Shown here in pieces: positions 39,956 through 51,215 of a stretch of 64,000 bases of DNA. A model generated the notes under the pieces. That model saw only the letters and a list, made by a program, of their open reading frames with translations. It was not told where the DNA came from and did no database searches. Both the position numbers and the translations under genes were made by a program. The DNA comes from Eopsaltria australis (lineage: Eukaryota; Chordata; Aves; Passeriformes; Petroicidae): the NCBI GenBank assembly GCA_034509425.1, contig JAVTVJ010000040.1, forward strand, positions 8,075,001 to 8,139,000, read 5' to 3'. Numbering within the stretch: the first letter of the stretch is position 1; every line of letters begins with the position of its first letter.

Positions 39956-40110
39956 CTCTTCTCTTCTCTTCTCTTCTCTTCTCTTCTCTTCTCTTCTCTT
40001 CTCTTCTCTTCTCTTCTCTTCTCTTCTCTTCTCTTCTCTTCTCTTCTCTTCTCTTCTCTCCTCTCCTCTCCTCTCCTCTCCTCTCCTCTCCTCTCCTCTC
40101 CTCTCCTCTT
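39956..40110 (+). repeat. Pentanucleotide microsatellite (CTCTT)20 to (CTCTC)10
   Basis: Twenty perfect CTCTT units (39956-40055) switch cleanly to ten perfect CTCTC units (40056-40105), then one final CTCTT. The tract is pure pyrimidine on the plus strand and pure purine on the minus, the composition that favours triplex (H-DNA). Open frames in all directions over it (100, 104 and 65 codons) exist only because the repeat lacks stop triplets. The sharp unit change means a single T-to-C variant unit expanded on its own. Confidence 0.97.
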
Positions 40111-43100
40111 CCTTTTCTCCCTTTTCTTTCACAGAAATTTGGTCCTTTTCATCTACTTGTCAAAAAGATTTTGTTGCCACATCCTAGCATGTTAACTTTA
40201 ATCTTCATTGATCTATGGATTCCATAATTGGGTTGAATTTTTCTTGAAAATGTTTGTAGTCTATCTTAGGGTGAAACATTTTCCTAAAAAGACTGCCACG
40301 AAATAGCTGAGGGGACGGCAACCTTATCCTGGCTGCTCCACATAGTTCAAGCAAAATTTCTGGCATAAGCAATGAAACTGCTCTTCCTGTAAGTATAATC
40401 TGAGTATTGTATTTAGACTTTAAATGGCAATAGACAAACAAACAAAACCACATACAAAAACCCAAACAAAATCCCTGAACTAAAATCGTAATAAAAAACC
40501 AAAATACTACTCTATTGTGGTAGACATCACTAATAACACTAACTGGCTTTTAAGAGAGAAGAATTAACTTTTTGGAGCCAGTAGTAGTACCTAGAGTCTA
40601 CATGATGTGCTCAGTGCTTAATTGTGTCCCTTTTTTTGGTATTTTTGTTTGGTTTTTTTTTCCCATTCTAGTTCTATTAAATATATATAAATTAAATAAG
40701 TACAAAACAAACAAACCAACAGACAAAAAAGCAGGAAAAAAAAAGGAAAAAAGCCCACAATGACAAGGAGATATCAGCATAAAAGGGGCAAAAATGAAGT
40801 CATAGCTAGAGAAATAAAAGGATGTGTACTTCAGAGAGAGTTAAAGACGAAGAAACAGTAAGAGAGATACAATTTTTTTTCACAGTAAGATTTATCCCTC
40901 CTAGGATATTAGGGAATATTTCTATTGAGTTTTCCACTTATGTGCTGCATCTTCACACTAAAAAAATCAGAACAAACGTTTTAGAAAGGGGTCATATATA
41001 CTTTGCATGATTCAGCTATCACAGGTTAGTGTGGTAATTTCTGACCATGAACAGGAATATTTTTCATCTGTTGGGGGAAAAAAAAAACAGTAGTAGGCCA
41101 TATCAAAACTCACAGGACTGTGTAAAAAGAAATTTTTGCAGTTTCCACGTTCAAAAGTTCACATCAGAGGTGTGGTTGTATATGATTTATTTTGCATATG
41201 AAAGGAACAGTCTCGTGACTTTCCATATTAATGATCCACTTTCATTATAATATTAAGTACACTGGGAAGGATGATACATCACCCAGGATAATATAAGTTG
41301 ACATATACAAAGGAAGCGTAAGAAAGCTTAGCTCCTGATATTGCCATTTTGCTTCTGGGTATCTCTGAAATGCTGAATACATTTTTCATTTGATCTTAGC
41401 TTAATGCAGGCATCAGCTGTTTGCAGAGGGAAAAGCAGAATTAAAAAACATCCAGCCATCATTCAGCCAAACATTTAACTTAAAGAGTTTTCCAGTAATT
41501 GGTGAACTATGGAGATTCCTCTGACACCTACACAAACTATTGTGCAGAAAATGGGTAAATTGAGGCATATAGCTAACTGCTGTCTCCATAGAAGCCCATT
41601 TAATTTATTCCTAACCTGTTTTTTCCACAACCAATTCAAGGGCAAGGTATTTGGATTTTTACTCCCTGCTTTCCTTGGTAGCAGGAGGGGTCCTTTCCAG
41701 GCTGCAGAGGCAGGCAAGGCAGCAGGAAATCTGCAACGGCTGATTCAGCTTCTTCTCCCTGAATAAGGAACTAATCCAATTGACACACGGTGAAGTAAAC
41801 ACATAGTGACATATTTGTAGACAAACTGTCATACTCTCAATTATTCCCTCCAAAAAATTATTTCTGAACTGCAGGCATGGAGTTTTAAAAGTCTGCCAGC
41901 CTCAGCAGCTAGCACATTTCTATGTGACCCAATCATTAGGGGAAAAAGTCAATTTCAGAATAATTTAATACATTTCCTTTCATCTCCTAGTAAATCTCTC
42001 TTGCACACTGCACTGAAGAAACATGCAAATGTTCTTTTCACACTATACATATTTTAGTATAACTTGTCTTCTAAAAATTTAAAATTTCTGTTTTCTTTCT
42101 GGTTTTTGTCACATATTTGATTTATGCTTTAAAAAGCAAGCTGACTTTTTCCTGTCATAAAATGTCTTTTCCTATCCCAAAATGTATGCAGAACATATTT
42201 GAAAATATTTATCGTGGTTTGGCATGTATTAAACAGGTTGGATTTTCAAAATAAAAATTGGCTTAATTTTTTCCTCACTGAACACTGGACTCATCCGCTG
42301 TAATAAAATCGTGTCTCTACCTGCCTTGCATGGAGCCTCTAAACTGCAGTGTTGTTATTGTAGGGGCTGATATATATATCCTTTGAGCCTTTTGTAACAA
42401 AGGAAAACTAAGCTATTTAAACAGGGTGATGTACTTATCTGTCAACCTGTACCACATAACCTTCTAGTGTGAATGCCTCCTTTCTGAACAGAAGTGTTAT
42501 CATGCCCTGCCATTACATATTTGTAAGGGATAAAGAATGAGTTGTTTTCCAGAGCATTTACTGAAGATACCCTTAGACTGAAAATACTTTCAACTACGGT
42601 GCTGTTAGAAACAGGGCCAAGCAAACAGTTGATGTGCCCAAGTTCATTAGCACAGCTGCAGAATTTGGAGTAAAGATGAATTTCCTTGAACACTAGGGAA
42701 ATAAAACATCAAGAGGTGATCATGGCATGGTGAATTCTTCTTAGGCAAGTCCCACGGGTGCCCTTCTTTGTTTTTTGTGGGCTTAGGTGAGTGTCTTTGT
42801 GGAGGGTTTTTGAGCTTGTGATTTATGAAGCAGATCATCAAACACATTTAGTTACTTCAATAATTCATGCCTAACCTTCAGTTAACTCTAGATTAGTTGA
42901 TAAGATTTATCTATCTGAGGAAAGAATTTTTAGAAATTATCTAAGGCACTATTTGAGCTAATTATCACTGATGTGCAGAGCAAAGGCTGGGAATTTACCA
43001 GGTAAAAACAGGCAGGGGTCAGTAAGCATCTCTCAGATTATATGTAGCTTCTTTCTTTTGGGATTTTCAACTATGAGTCATAATCCAGAATAATGATCCT

Positions 43101-45670
43101 GTTCAAAGTTCCCTGTTAAGTCAAGACATGTTCTTTACTCCCTTTCCTTTGAGAAAAGACAAAAATACAAAATAAAGAGAAATCTGAAGAGAGAGAGAGG
43201 CAATAGTTAGTAGCTTGGCAGGTTACCCAACAGTGCTGTAGGAAACTTAAATCCCTTATGTAGATGCAGAGAAATGTTATGAACTTCAAGAACATCTCTC
43301 ATACAAGACTGTCCTGAGTAAGCTAAAGGGTGATTTTTTTTGATCCTGAGTATTTTATATTTGCCTGTCTTCACCGTGATCTGTTTGCTACTCTGGTACA
43401 GAGCTGACTTTCTAATCACCTTTGAAGCTACTATGAAATATACAAATAAGTTTTACATATTGGAAGAAAGAGAAAAATATGCTGCATTGTCTGGCAACCA
43501 CTCCCATAACGTGTATGTCCAGGTCTGTACTGATATGAAATCTGTCAGGTTGTTTGTTGTTTAGTAGGGACTTTTCTTCTCAGCATGCTGTGAAATGAAA
43601 GGATCACGCTCTTGTAATAAGAAAGCTTTTCTTCTGGCACAGTCTGAAAGTCTCAGAAATTTTAACTTGAACAAGAGTTTCAAGTAACTAATTAGCTCCT
43701 GCAGGGTTCAGCTCCAGCACCTTGTGTATGCAGGGTCTTACAGTCTAGGCAGCAGAGAATTGGTTTTGAGAATGTCACTAGTGGCTAAATGGAAACTGAA
43801 AAGGACAATAAAGATTGACACCTATTCCAGAACAAATATTGAGATGTAGGGTGAAGATGCTGAAGTTTTTTTTTTTGGGGGGGTGGGGGAAATTACACAG
43901 AATTTAAATGAAAGGTGAATATATTTACTTCTGAACACTTAATCATTCTCTACTAGAAGTTCCCAGTTCAAGTTCAGTTCAATGAAGCCATTGAATAACC
44001 ACAGTGAACCTGTGTGGCAGCAATCCTCATATGCGCTATCAGAATTCTTAATGCTTCCAGTTGCCTGAAAAATGTGGCTTTGAAAAGAGTATTAGAAGTC
44101 TGAAGCAAATGACATCTGTGCTTCTAATTACTGAGAACAATCTTGTGCTTCAAAAATTTTTATTATTGTTCTTTGAAGGCATGCTAATGTTTACTGTTTC
44201 ATTGAAGAGTGGTTTTGCTTAGCTAAGCAATGTACTTACACTGAGTCTCTGACATAGCTTTTTCCATCTTGTCATCTTTTTTTTTCCATCTCTTGTTAAT
44301 TAGCTCAGTAGTCAAGAATACTTGCATTCTCCTCATAATTAATTTTCAAAACTATATTTGTATCTCATTTGTTTTACTCATTCCTTGAGTCTTTGCAGCT
44401 TTTGTAGGAGACAGTACTTCAAAGTGTGATGTAAAACATCTTGGAACCTCTAATTTTTGCTTTACATTAGCAAAAAAAAAAAAAAAAAAAAAACCTACAA
44501 AGAATAGTGAAGTCTATTGCAGAAATCCAGGAATAAGTCTTCTTTATGGCTCCAGAACACAAAATGGCAGCTGTGTTTTGCAGTCAGTAAGCTTGTAGCA
44601 ATGCATAGGCTCAAAAAAATGTGCTAAAAAAGAAAAACCACAATGCTTAGGTGGAGAATGCTATGCACATGCAGTGGCTGGCTCCATGAAACACTTCCTA
44701 GTGTTTACCCCGGTTTCACCTTTGCCTTTGCCTTGCCCTACATATGGTTGCTACCAACAAAAAAAATATATTGCCACAGCAATTTTTCCCCACTTTGGTT
44801 TCACTTTATAGAGGAACAAGTGACTGCACAAGCTGTAAAGAATCAAGGACTCGAGTTGCAGATGTGCAGGTCTGCATGTGCACACGCACACAGGAGAACT
44901 GCCAAGACCCCATCCGGATGCCACACTCCCGTGAAAGGAACATGATGACAGCTCAGTATCACACTCAGCCCCTGCCCCCACCTCCCCCAGGGGTCATAGG
45001 AAATAAATTCTTTATCCAGCTGCAAGTGGATTTGGGAGAGCATTAAACAGAGACAGAACATGGTTACGACTCAGCTGTTAACACCTCTCACAAAAAGGGA
45101 CATGCACCAGAACTTTAAAGGCAGGAGATGAGCTTAATATCTCACCACAGTGGTGTCTTTACCAGAGATGTGTTCCCACAGTTATAATCATCTACAGCCT
45201 GGGAATCCTTCTTAGGATGAGATCGACAGCTGAAGTGCTGTAGCTGCAGATTTCTTCTCTAAATATCATTGTCTCTGTTTTGCTGATAGGGAGCATGAAG
45301 GGCTCTTTGAAGGTCATGGAGAGGCTTGGATAGAGGAGGAATAGCAAGAACTATTGCAGCGCTCAGCCCAGTCCCAGATACTTTCAGACATATGTTCATT
45401 GTGAGGCATAACATTCTGTTATTTATAACTATAAAAAGGAACTTCAAATATCATTTTATTTTATTTTATTTTCCTCTGGTAACTCTTGAACGCCAATATT
45501 TCTGGTATTTCAGTTTTTCTTTACGTATTTGACACCAATAGAAAAGATATTTTATGTCTCAGGTATTGTCACTTTTAGAATGTAATATTCGTCTTATCAA
45601 AATAAAGAAATACTATTTTTCACCATATAAATTACTTACAAGAATTCGAACCAAATATTTATTTCAGGTC
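40111..45670. other. Unique AT-rich non-coding DNA
   Basis: No gene is recognised. Poly(A) of about 22 nt lies at 44472-44493 and a T11-G7-T-G5 patch near 43866-43889. The GC-richer block 44640-45060 carries overlapping frames of about 100 codons with a proline run (44966-44990). They match nothing known to me and overlap one another on both strands, so I do not call them. Confidence 0.45.
44472..44493 (+). repeat. Poly(A) tract, about 22 nt
   Basis: A homopolymer A run with no gene-derived sequence on its 5' side. Confidence 0.9.
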
Positions 45671-46845
45671 TTCCTTCCTTCCTTCCTTCCTTCCTGAATT
45701 CCTTCCTTCCTTCCTGAATTCCTTCCTTCCTTCCTTCCTTCCTTCCTTCCTTCCTTCCTTCCTTCCTTCCTTCCTTCCTTTTTTCCTTCCTTCCTTCCAG
45801 AATTCCTTCCTTCCTTCCTTCCCTTCCTTCCCTTCCTTCCTTCCTTCCTTCCTCCTTCCTTTCCTTCCTTCCTTCCTTCCTTCCTTCCTTCCTTCCTTCC
45901 TTCCTTCCTTCCTTCCTTCCTTCCTTCCTTCCTTCCTTCCAGAATTCCTTCCTTCCTTTTCCAGAATTCCTCTTCCTTCCTTCCTTCCAGATTCCTTCCA
46001 GAATTCCTTCCAGAATTCCCTTCCGAATTCCTTCCAGAATTCTTCCAGAGATTCCTTCCTTCCTTCCAGATTCCTTCCTTCCTTCCTTCCTTCCTTTCCT
46101 TCCTTCCTTCCTTCCTTCCTTCCTCCTAATTCCTGAATTCCTGAACCTGAATTCCTTCCTTCCAGAATTCCTTCCAGAATTCCTTCCAGAATTCCTTCCT
46201 TCCAGAATTCCTTCCTTCCAGAATTCCTTCCAGAATTCCTTCCAGAATTCCTTCCTTCCTTCCTTCAGAATTCCTTCCAGAATTCCTTCCTTCCTTCCAG
46301 AATTCCTTCCTTCCAGAATTCCTTCCTTCCAGAATTCCTTCCTTCCAGAATTCCTTCCTTCCTTCCTTCCAGAATTCCTTCCTTCCTTCCTTCCAGAATT
46401 CCTTCCAGAATTCCTTCCTTCCAGAATTCCTTCCTTCCTTCCAGAATTCCTTCCAGAATTCCTTCCAGAATTCCAGAATTCCAGAATTCCAGAATTCCTT
46501 CCAGAATTCCTTCCAGAATTCCTTCCTTCCTTCCAGAATTCCTTCCTTCCAGAATTCCTTCCAGAATTCTTTCCTTCCTTCCTTCCTTCCTTCCTTCCAG
46601 AATTCCTTTCTTCCTTCCTTCCAGAATTCCTTCCTTCCTTCCTTCCAGAATTCCTTCCTTCCAGAATTCCTTCCTTCCTTCCAGAATTCCTTCGTTCCAG
46701 AATTCCTTCCTTCGTTCCAGAATTCCTTCCTTCCAGAATTCCTTCCTTCCTTCCAGAATTCCTTCCTTCCAGAATTCCTTCCTTCCTTCCAGAATTCCTT
46801 CCTTCCAGAATTCCTTCCTTCCAGAATTCCTTCCTTCCTTCCTTC
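45671..46845 (+). repeat. Large TTCC / AGAA compound satellite with recurrent EcoRI sites
   Basis: About 1.2 kb built from tetranucleotide modules. The left block (45671 to about 45940) is nearly pure TTCC. The middle (about 45940-46140) is degenerate, with 1-2 base losses. The right block (46141-46845) is dominated by a 12-mer, TTCCTTCCAGAA, and an 8-mer, TTCCAGAA. Spacing between AGAA modules is almost always a multiple of four (8, 12, 16, 20, 24), so AGAA behaves as a variant module within a TTCC array. GAATTC occurs about fifty times. The minus strand, made of GGAA, GAAT and TCTG words, has no stop triplet in any phase. That creates the artefact frames of 253 and 214 codons at 46126-46909. 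Two TTCG variant modules occur at 46690-46715. Confidence 0.97.
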
Positions 46846-49140
46846 TTGTTTGGGATAATACATGAAACAGAGGGATAGGAAACTCACAGTTTAAATTACT
46901 GGAAACCAATAGTTTAAATTACTGAATTCTGAGAATGACAAAAGGAAGTCCAAATGCCAGCTATGTTCAGGACAAGATTAATATTTTGTTTGTTGATTAT
47001 TTTTGTGGGGTTTTTTTCCCCCAAATTGCTGTTGCTATTTTTCTATTTTGTTTTAAGAGCAATAATTAACGCTTATTTCTACTTTGGTTAATTATTTCTG
47101 TAATACCTTTACCCTTTGTGAAATGTATCATCTTGGAAACCTTGAAGATAAAAAAAAGAACATTTCCAAACCAGCCAAAGCAACTTCCCAACAGAATTGA
47201 AAGTCAGTGGATCATTGTTTTTTTCACTCAGTAAGCTTTGATAAATTGGAAAGGAAATAAATAAATAAATAAATAAATAAAACTCTCATAGATTTCTGAG
47301 AATGGTGATTTCAAGTATTTATTCAACACGTATTTATTTTCTATGAAATTCTGAGAGATAATTTATGAGTGGTTGTATTAGCTAGATGATAAATAACTTC
47401 CGAGGAATCCTTTGTAACTGTGCTCAAGCACCAAATCCACCAAGCATTAGAATGTAAAATGTAATCTCGAAATGTGAGAAAAAGGAAAAAAAAAAACCCA
47501 ACAAAAAAACCCTGATAGTAAATATGGGAAATAAAGGAAAAAATATCAGGGACAAAAGACAGAAAAATGAGGCAGAAGGAGAGCACCGAGTAAGAAAATA
47601 AATTATCAAATTTACAGAAGTTACCTAATGGAAGTACAATGGAAAAGACATTATTAAACTGAAGAATATGTTCCAATGATTTAAATCATGAACTTTCTAA
47701 AACTTTACTGAAAGAGACCTTTTGAGGCTCTCTCATCAATTGCAACATCTTTTTGCAAAACATTTCTTGCTGACTGCAAAATGAAAGAATGTGAAGGTTG
47801 ATATTTAATAGGCTGGAGCAGCTACAATCAACAGAGCCACAGTGGTATAAGGCTGACACTATACAGAATATGTTTCTGATGAACATTCTTGATATATTCC
47901 AGGAAAACAACTGAATTTTTATCCAGTCCATCCATTATTTTTATGTCAGAGAACAAGAATGTAATGTTATAGTCCTTGATCAAGAATGGAGTCAATTGAT
48001 TAAATTTCCAAGTCAAGATGATCTTTTATTATCCATCACTAGCTATAAGTAACATTCCAGAAAAACTGTTTGAAACCTTTACCTTAATGCAAGCTTGTTT
48101 TTCTTGCTTGTGACAGCCAGGAATCAGGGCAGAAGATACTTCTACATGCTAGCCTGGAGTATGAAGTCCTCATGAAGTGCTAGGTGAGAACATCGTTGGT
48201 ATGTAAAGGAAACCTAAAAATTCTCTTATCGAACTTTGAGGAAGTTTAGAATTTAAACCACTGAAACTTTTTTTTTTGCAATGTAATTATCTCTTCCTTC
48301 TTTCTCAGCTTTTTCTGAAGTACTCTAAACAGGTTTTACATCTGCTCTCTTTAGTATTTTTATTCTTTTAAGCTCTCTCTTTTCCTTAGTTACAAAATTC
48401 TCCTAAGAGGATAAGATATCTAAATGATGTGAACTCAGAAAAACAGAAGTGATTAGCAACCGGTTTCCACAAATATCTGGAAAGCAAACTGTGTCAGCCT
48501 ATGCCAGCATGTAAATTTGCACACATATACATACTCAAACAGCACTCTCAAGTACTTAACATTTCAAATAAACATTTATAGAAAATGGCAAAAAGGAAAT
48601 AACTACTACAAAAACACTGTTAGTATAGGATCATTCCTGCTAACTAGTTATAGCTTGTAAATTGTTGGTATGCATTTGAAAAAATAAAATCAAACCATCA
48701 AGATGTAGTTCTAGAAACTGAAAGCAATTTCCAAAGCAAATAATATGTACAATAGCACTGTATGGTAAATTGGGAGCAGCTGCTGTTACTGACATTACAG
48801 ATGGTTACAAAGTGTATAATTTAGGTTTTATGTAACAGTAAGTGGAAAAGCCATTTAAACATAGACTCAATTTCATTTTTTTCCAGATCGCATTATGTAT
48901 GTGGACATACATACTCAAAGTCTATGTTTGGACCCATTTTTATTATGAATCTGTTAGCATGGTCTTTGCCTCTTGGATTTTTTTATGGATTCTTTAGGAA
49001 GGTGATTGTTTCAGGGCGTTGCCTGCTTTTCAATTTAATATAAATTCTGAAACAGTCAACCTCTCCATAGTCTAGACACAGCCCATCTGAAGCTGAGGAA
49101 GTACATGGTGAAAGAGGACAAATTTACCATATTTACCACT
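46846..49140. other. Unique AT-rich non-coding DNA
   Basis: No gene is recognised. An (AAAT)7 microsatellite lies at 47255-47282. Frames reach about 110 codons on the minus strand, are F/L/S-rich, and have no recognisable family. Confidence 0.5.
47255..47282 (+). repeat. (AAAT)n microsatellite
   Basis: About seven perfect AAAT units in an AT-rich setting. Confidence 0.95.
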
Positions 49141-50447
49141 AGAATCATAGAATGAATCATCAAGGTTGTAAGACACGGTCAAGAATATCCAATCCAACTG
49201 TCTACTCGGCAGTACCACTGTAAACCATAAACCACTAAACCACATCACCCAGTGCCAGATCCAGATGCCTCTAAAACACCTCCAAGGATGAGGACTCCAC
49301 AGCCTCCCAGGGCAACCTATTCCAATGCCAGAATACCCTAAAAGAAAAAAAATAAAAAATTCTAATAACTAATCTGAATCTCCCATCTCAGCCTAAGGCC
49401 ATTTCCTCTTGTCTTTTCGCTGCAGGCGCAGTAGAAGAGACTAGCCCTCACACAACCACCTCTCAGGGAGTTACAGAAAGTGATGAAGTCCCCTTTGAGC
49501 CTCCTCTTCTTGAGACTAAACAAACCCAGCTCCTTCAGCTGCTCCTCATAAAACAGTCCAGTCCATTCATGAGCCTTATTGCCCTTCTCTGGACACCCTC
49601 CAGCACTTTAATGTCCATTATAAAGTGAGGAGCCCAGAACTGAACACAGCACTAAAAGTGCAGCCTCACCCATGCTGACTACTGCAGGATGATCCCTTCT
49701 CTGCTGACTACATTATTCTTTATACAGGCTAAAATGTCATTGTCCTCTTTGGCTACCTGGACAAGCTGCCAGCTAATATTGGGCTGGCTGTGAACCAGCA
49801 CCCCCAAGCCCCTTTCTGCCAAACAGCTCTCAAGTCACTTCTCCCCCAGCCTGTAGTGCTGCCTGGGGTTGCTGTGTCCCAGGTGCATGACCTGACATTT
49901 TGCTTTATTGAACCCCATGTAGTTGTCCTTGACCCACTGCTTGAATCTGTCCACGTCTCACTGGACAGCCTTTCTCCCCTTGAACAGATCAACACTCCCA
50001 CCCAATTTATTGTCAAGGAGTCGACCCATCTAAGCTGCAAGCAGCCAGTTTATCTGCGAAGATGTGTTGGGACATGGTGTCGAATGTTTTACTGAAGTCT
50101 AGTAACACAGCATCCATGGCCTTTCCCTAATCTATTGAGTGGAACACCTTGTCATAGAAGGAGAAGAGAGACAGGAGATCTGGTTGATCAAGCAGAACCT
50201 GCCTCTTGGAAGTTCATTGGCTGGGGTTGATCTCCTGGTTATCCTGCCTGTGCTGTGCCATGGCACTCAAGGATGATCTCTTCCATAACCTTTCCCAGAG
50301 CTGAGGATAGGCCCACAGGTCTGTAGTTGCTTGGATCATCCTTCCAACCCTTCTTAGAGGTGAGTGCTATGTTTGCTAATTTCCAGGCAGCTGGAATTTC
50401 TCCAGTTAACTAGGACTACTGGTAGAAGATACAGTTGAGCATTTCTC
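49141..50447 (-). mobile_element. Long CR1 LINE, ORF2 reverse transcriptase to 3' end (minus)
   Basis: The plus-strand left edge AGAATCATAGAATGAATCAT is the reverse of the CR1 terminal repeats. Reading the minus strand from about 50160 gives GKAMDAVLLDFSKTFDTMSQ (about 50065-50124), the conserved reverse-transcriptase block with the first catalytic aspartate. Further on come NKLGG, FNKAKCQVMHLGHSNP and YRLGEK (49850-50010), the 'KEDNDILACIKN' segment, and the C-terminal helices down to the 3' UTR. Sequence upstream of the RT block (50170-50447) matches the fingers region. The stretch that should carry the FADD active site is absent at about 50010-50025. Many stops and frameshifts. The longest CR1 copy here. 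Confidence 0.88.
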
Positions 50448-50755
50448 TACTGCCAATAAAGCAAATTTGTTCTTGTGCCTAAAACATAGTGAATGGAGGG
50501 ACAAAAAGTTGTCAAAGCAGTTCTTTACTTTCATTTTCTAGGGAAAGAAACCTAAACACAAACCAAGAAGCCACTGTAATAATATTCCCAATCTTCCTCC
50601 CAACAACAACCAAAAAATCCTCCCAAGCAACATAAAGGAAAAAAATAGAGTCAATGTGAAGGCCTGTCTCTGCAGAGAGACTGCAAGAATGCTGGACAGC
50701 CTGGGTGGGATTCATCTCCTCTACACTTAAGCCACAGGAAGGCCTAGGCATGTGA
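50448..50755. other. Short non-coding spacer
   Basis: Sequence between the minus-strand CR1 and the ERV relic. No identifiable content. A minus-strand frame of 79 codons (50512-50751) matches nothing known to me. Confidence 0.4.
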
Positions 50756-50989
50756 GCTCAGCTCATCCTCTGTGTGGGGATGGATGAGGCTGACAGCAGG
50801 CCTGAAAGCCTCTCGGACACGGACTTGAAAGCGATCAGAATTTACCCGTGAGAGAGCCCCGTGAGAAAACAATGGTATGAACACCTGCAGCTGCAGTGGG
50901 GGACAGCCAAGAAGATAACCAGGGAAGATGTTTTGTACCCAGAGATGGCCTTGCAGAAGAGCACCAAGAATGTGGTGGAGGATTTATAG
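50756..50989 (+). pseudogene. Coding relic, possibly ERV-derived, upstream of an LTR
   Basis: A plus-strand frame runs from just after a stop at 50753 to TAG at 50987-50989. Its first ATG is 50780, and the only internal interruption is a TGA at 50849-50851. That TGA follows a CCG codon, and a CGA-to-TGA transition would explain it. The amino-acid composition is protein-like (for example WYEHLQLQWGTAKKITRED, then VVEDL at the end), not the low-complexity or F/L-rich translation seen elsewhere in the window. It ends directly before LTR-like sequence, which is why I suspect the 3' end of a class II (ERVK/alpharetrovirus-like) provirus. I do not recognise the protein. It could instead be a host gene fragment. 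Confidence 0.35.
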
Positions 50990-51215
50990 TGTGTAGTTGA
51001 CTGCTTGTGTGGCTTGTTAACGTGCTGGGAAAGTTCTAGTTATGAAGATAGCTTTGGTGTTGTTTTCCATACAGCCGATAGTAGCATGTTACAGTAGCTG
51101 GGAAAAAAGGGTATAAAGATGTTAGCATAGACTAATAAAGCACTTCTTCTTTGTTCTTGGACTACTCGCATGTCGTGTGTCCATCTCTACTGCGAGACCT
51201 CTGAACTGTTTCTGT
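50990..51215 (+). mobile_element. Putative class II-type LTR with TATA and polyA signals
   Basis: TATAAA at 51112-51117 is followed 16 bases later by AATAAA at 51134-51139. A T/C-rich stretch (CACTTCTTCTTTGTTCTTGG) and the TCGTGTGTCCATCTCTACTG segment come next. The close TATA-AATAAA arrangement, with the cleavage region right after it, is the compact U3-R-U5 plan of alpharetroviral and ERVK-like LTRs. The left edge could be TGTAGTTGAC (50992) or TGTGGTGGAG (50971). The right edge is unclear. No second LTR was found in the window. Confidence 0.5.

Noticed and set aside
39893..40227. Forward and reverse frames of 65-104 codons over the pentanucleotide tract
   Set aside because: They are low-complexity translations of CTCTT/CTCTC units that are open for composition reasons.
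43866..43889. Possible second G-quadruplex (G7-T-G5)
   Set aside because: There are only enough guanines for three separate runs of three, so the four-run pattern is not met.
44643..45061. Frames of 100 codons on the plus strand, with a PPPPP run and several cysteines
   Set aside because: They overlap two minus-strand frames of similar length, have no recognisable domain or splice context, and sit in a GC-richer patch where open frames are common.
46126..46909. Minus-strand open frames of 253 and 214 codons with a GRKEFWKEG-like repeat
   Set aside because: The GGAA/GAAT/TCTG repeat has no stop triplet in any phase and tolerates 4-base frameshifts, so length is not evidence for coding.
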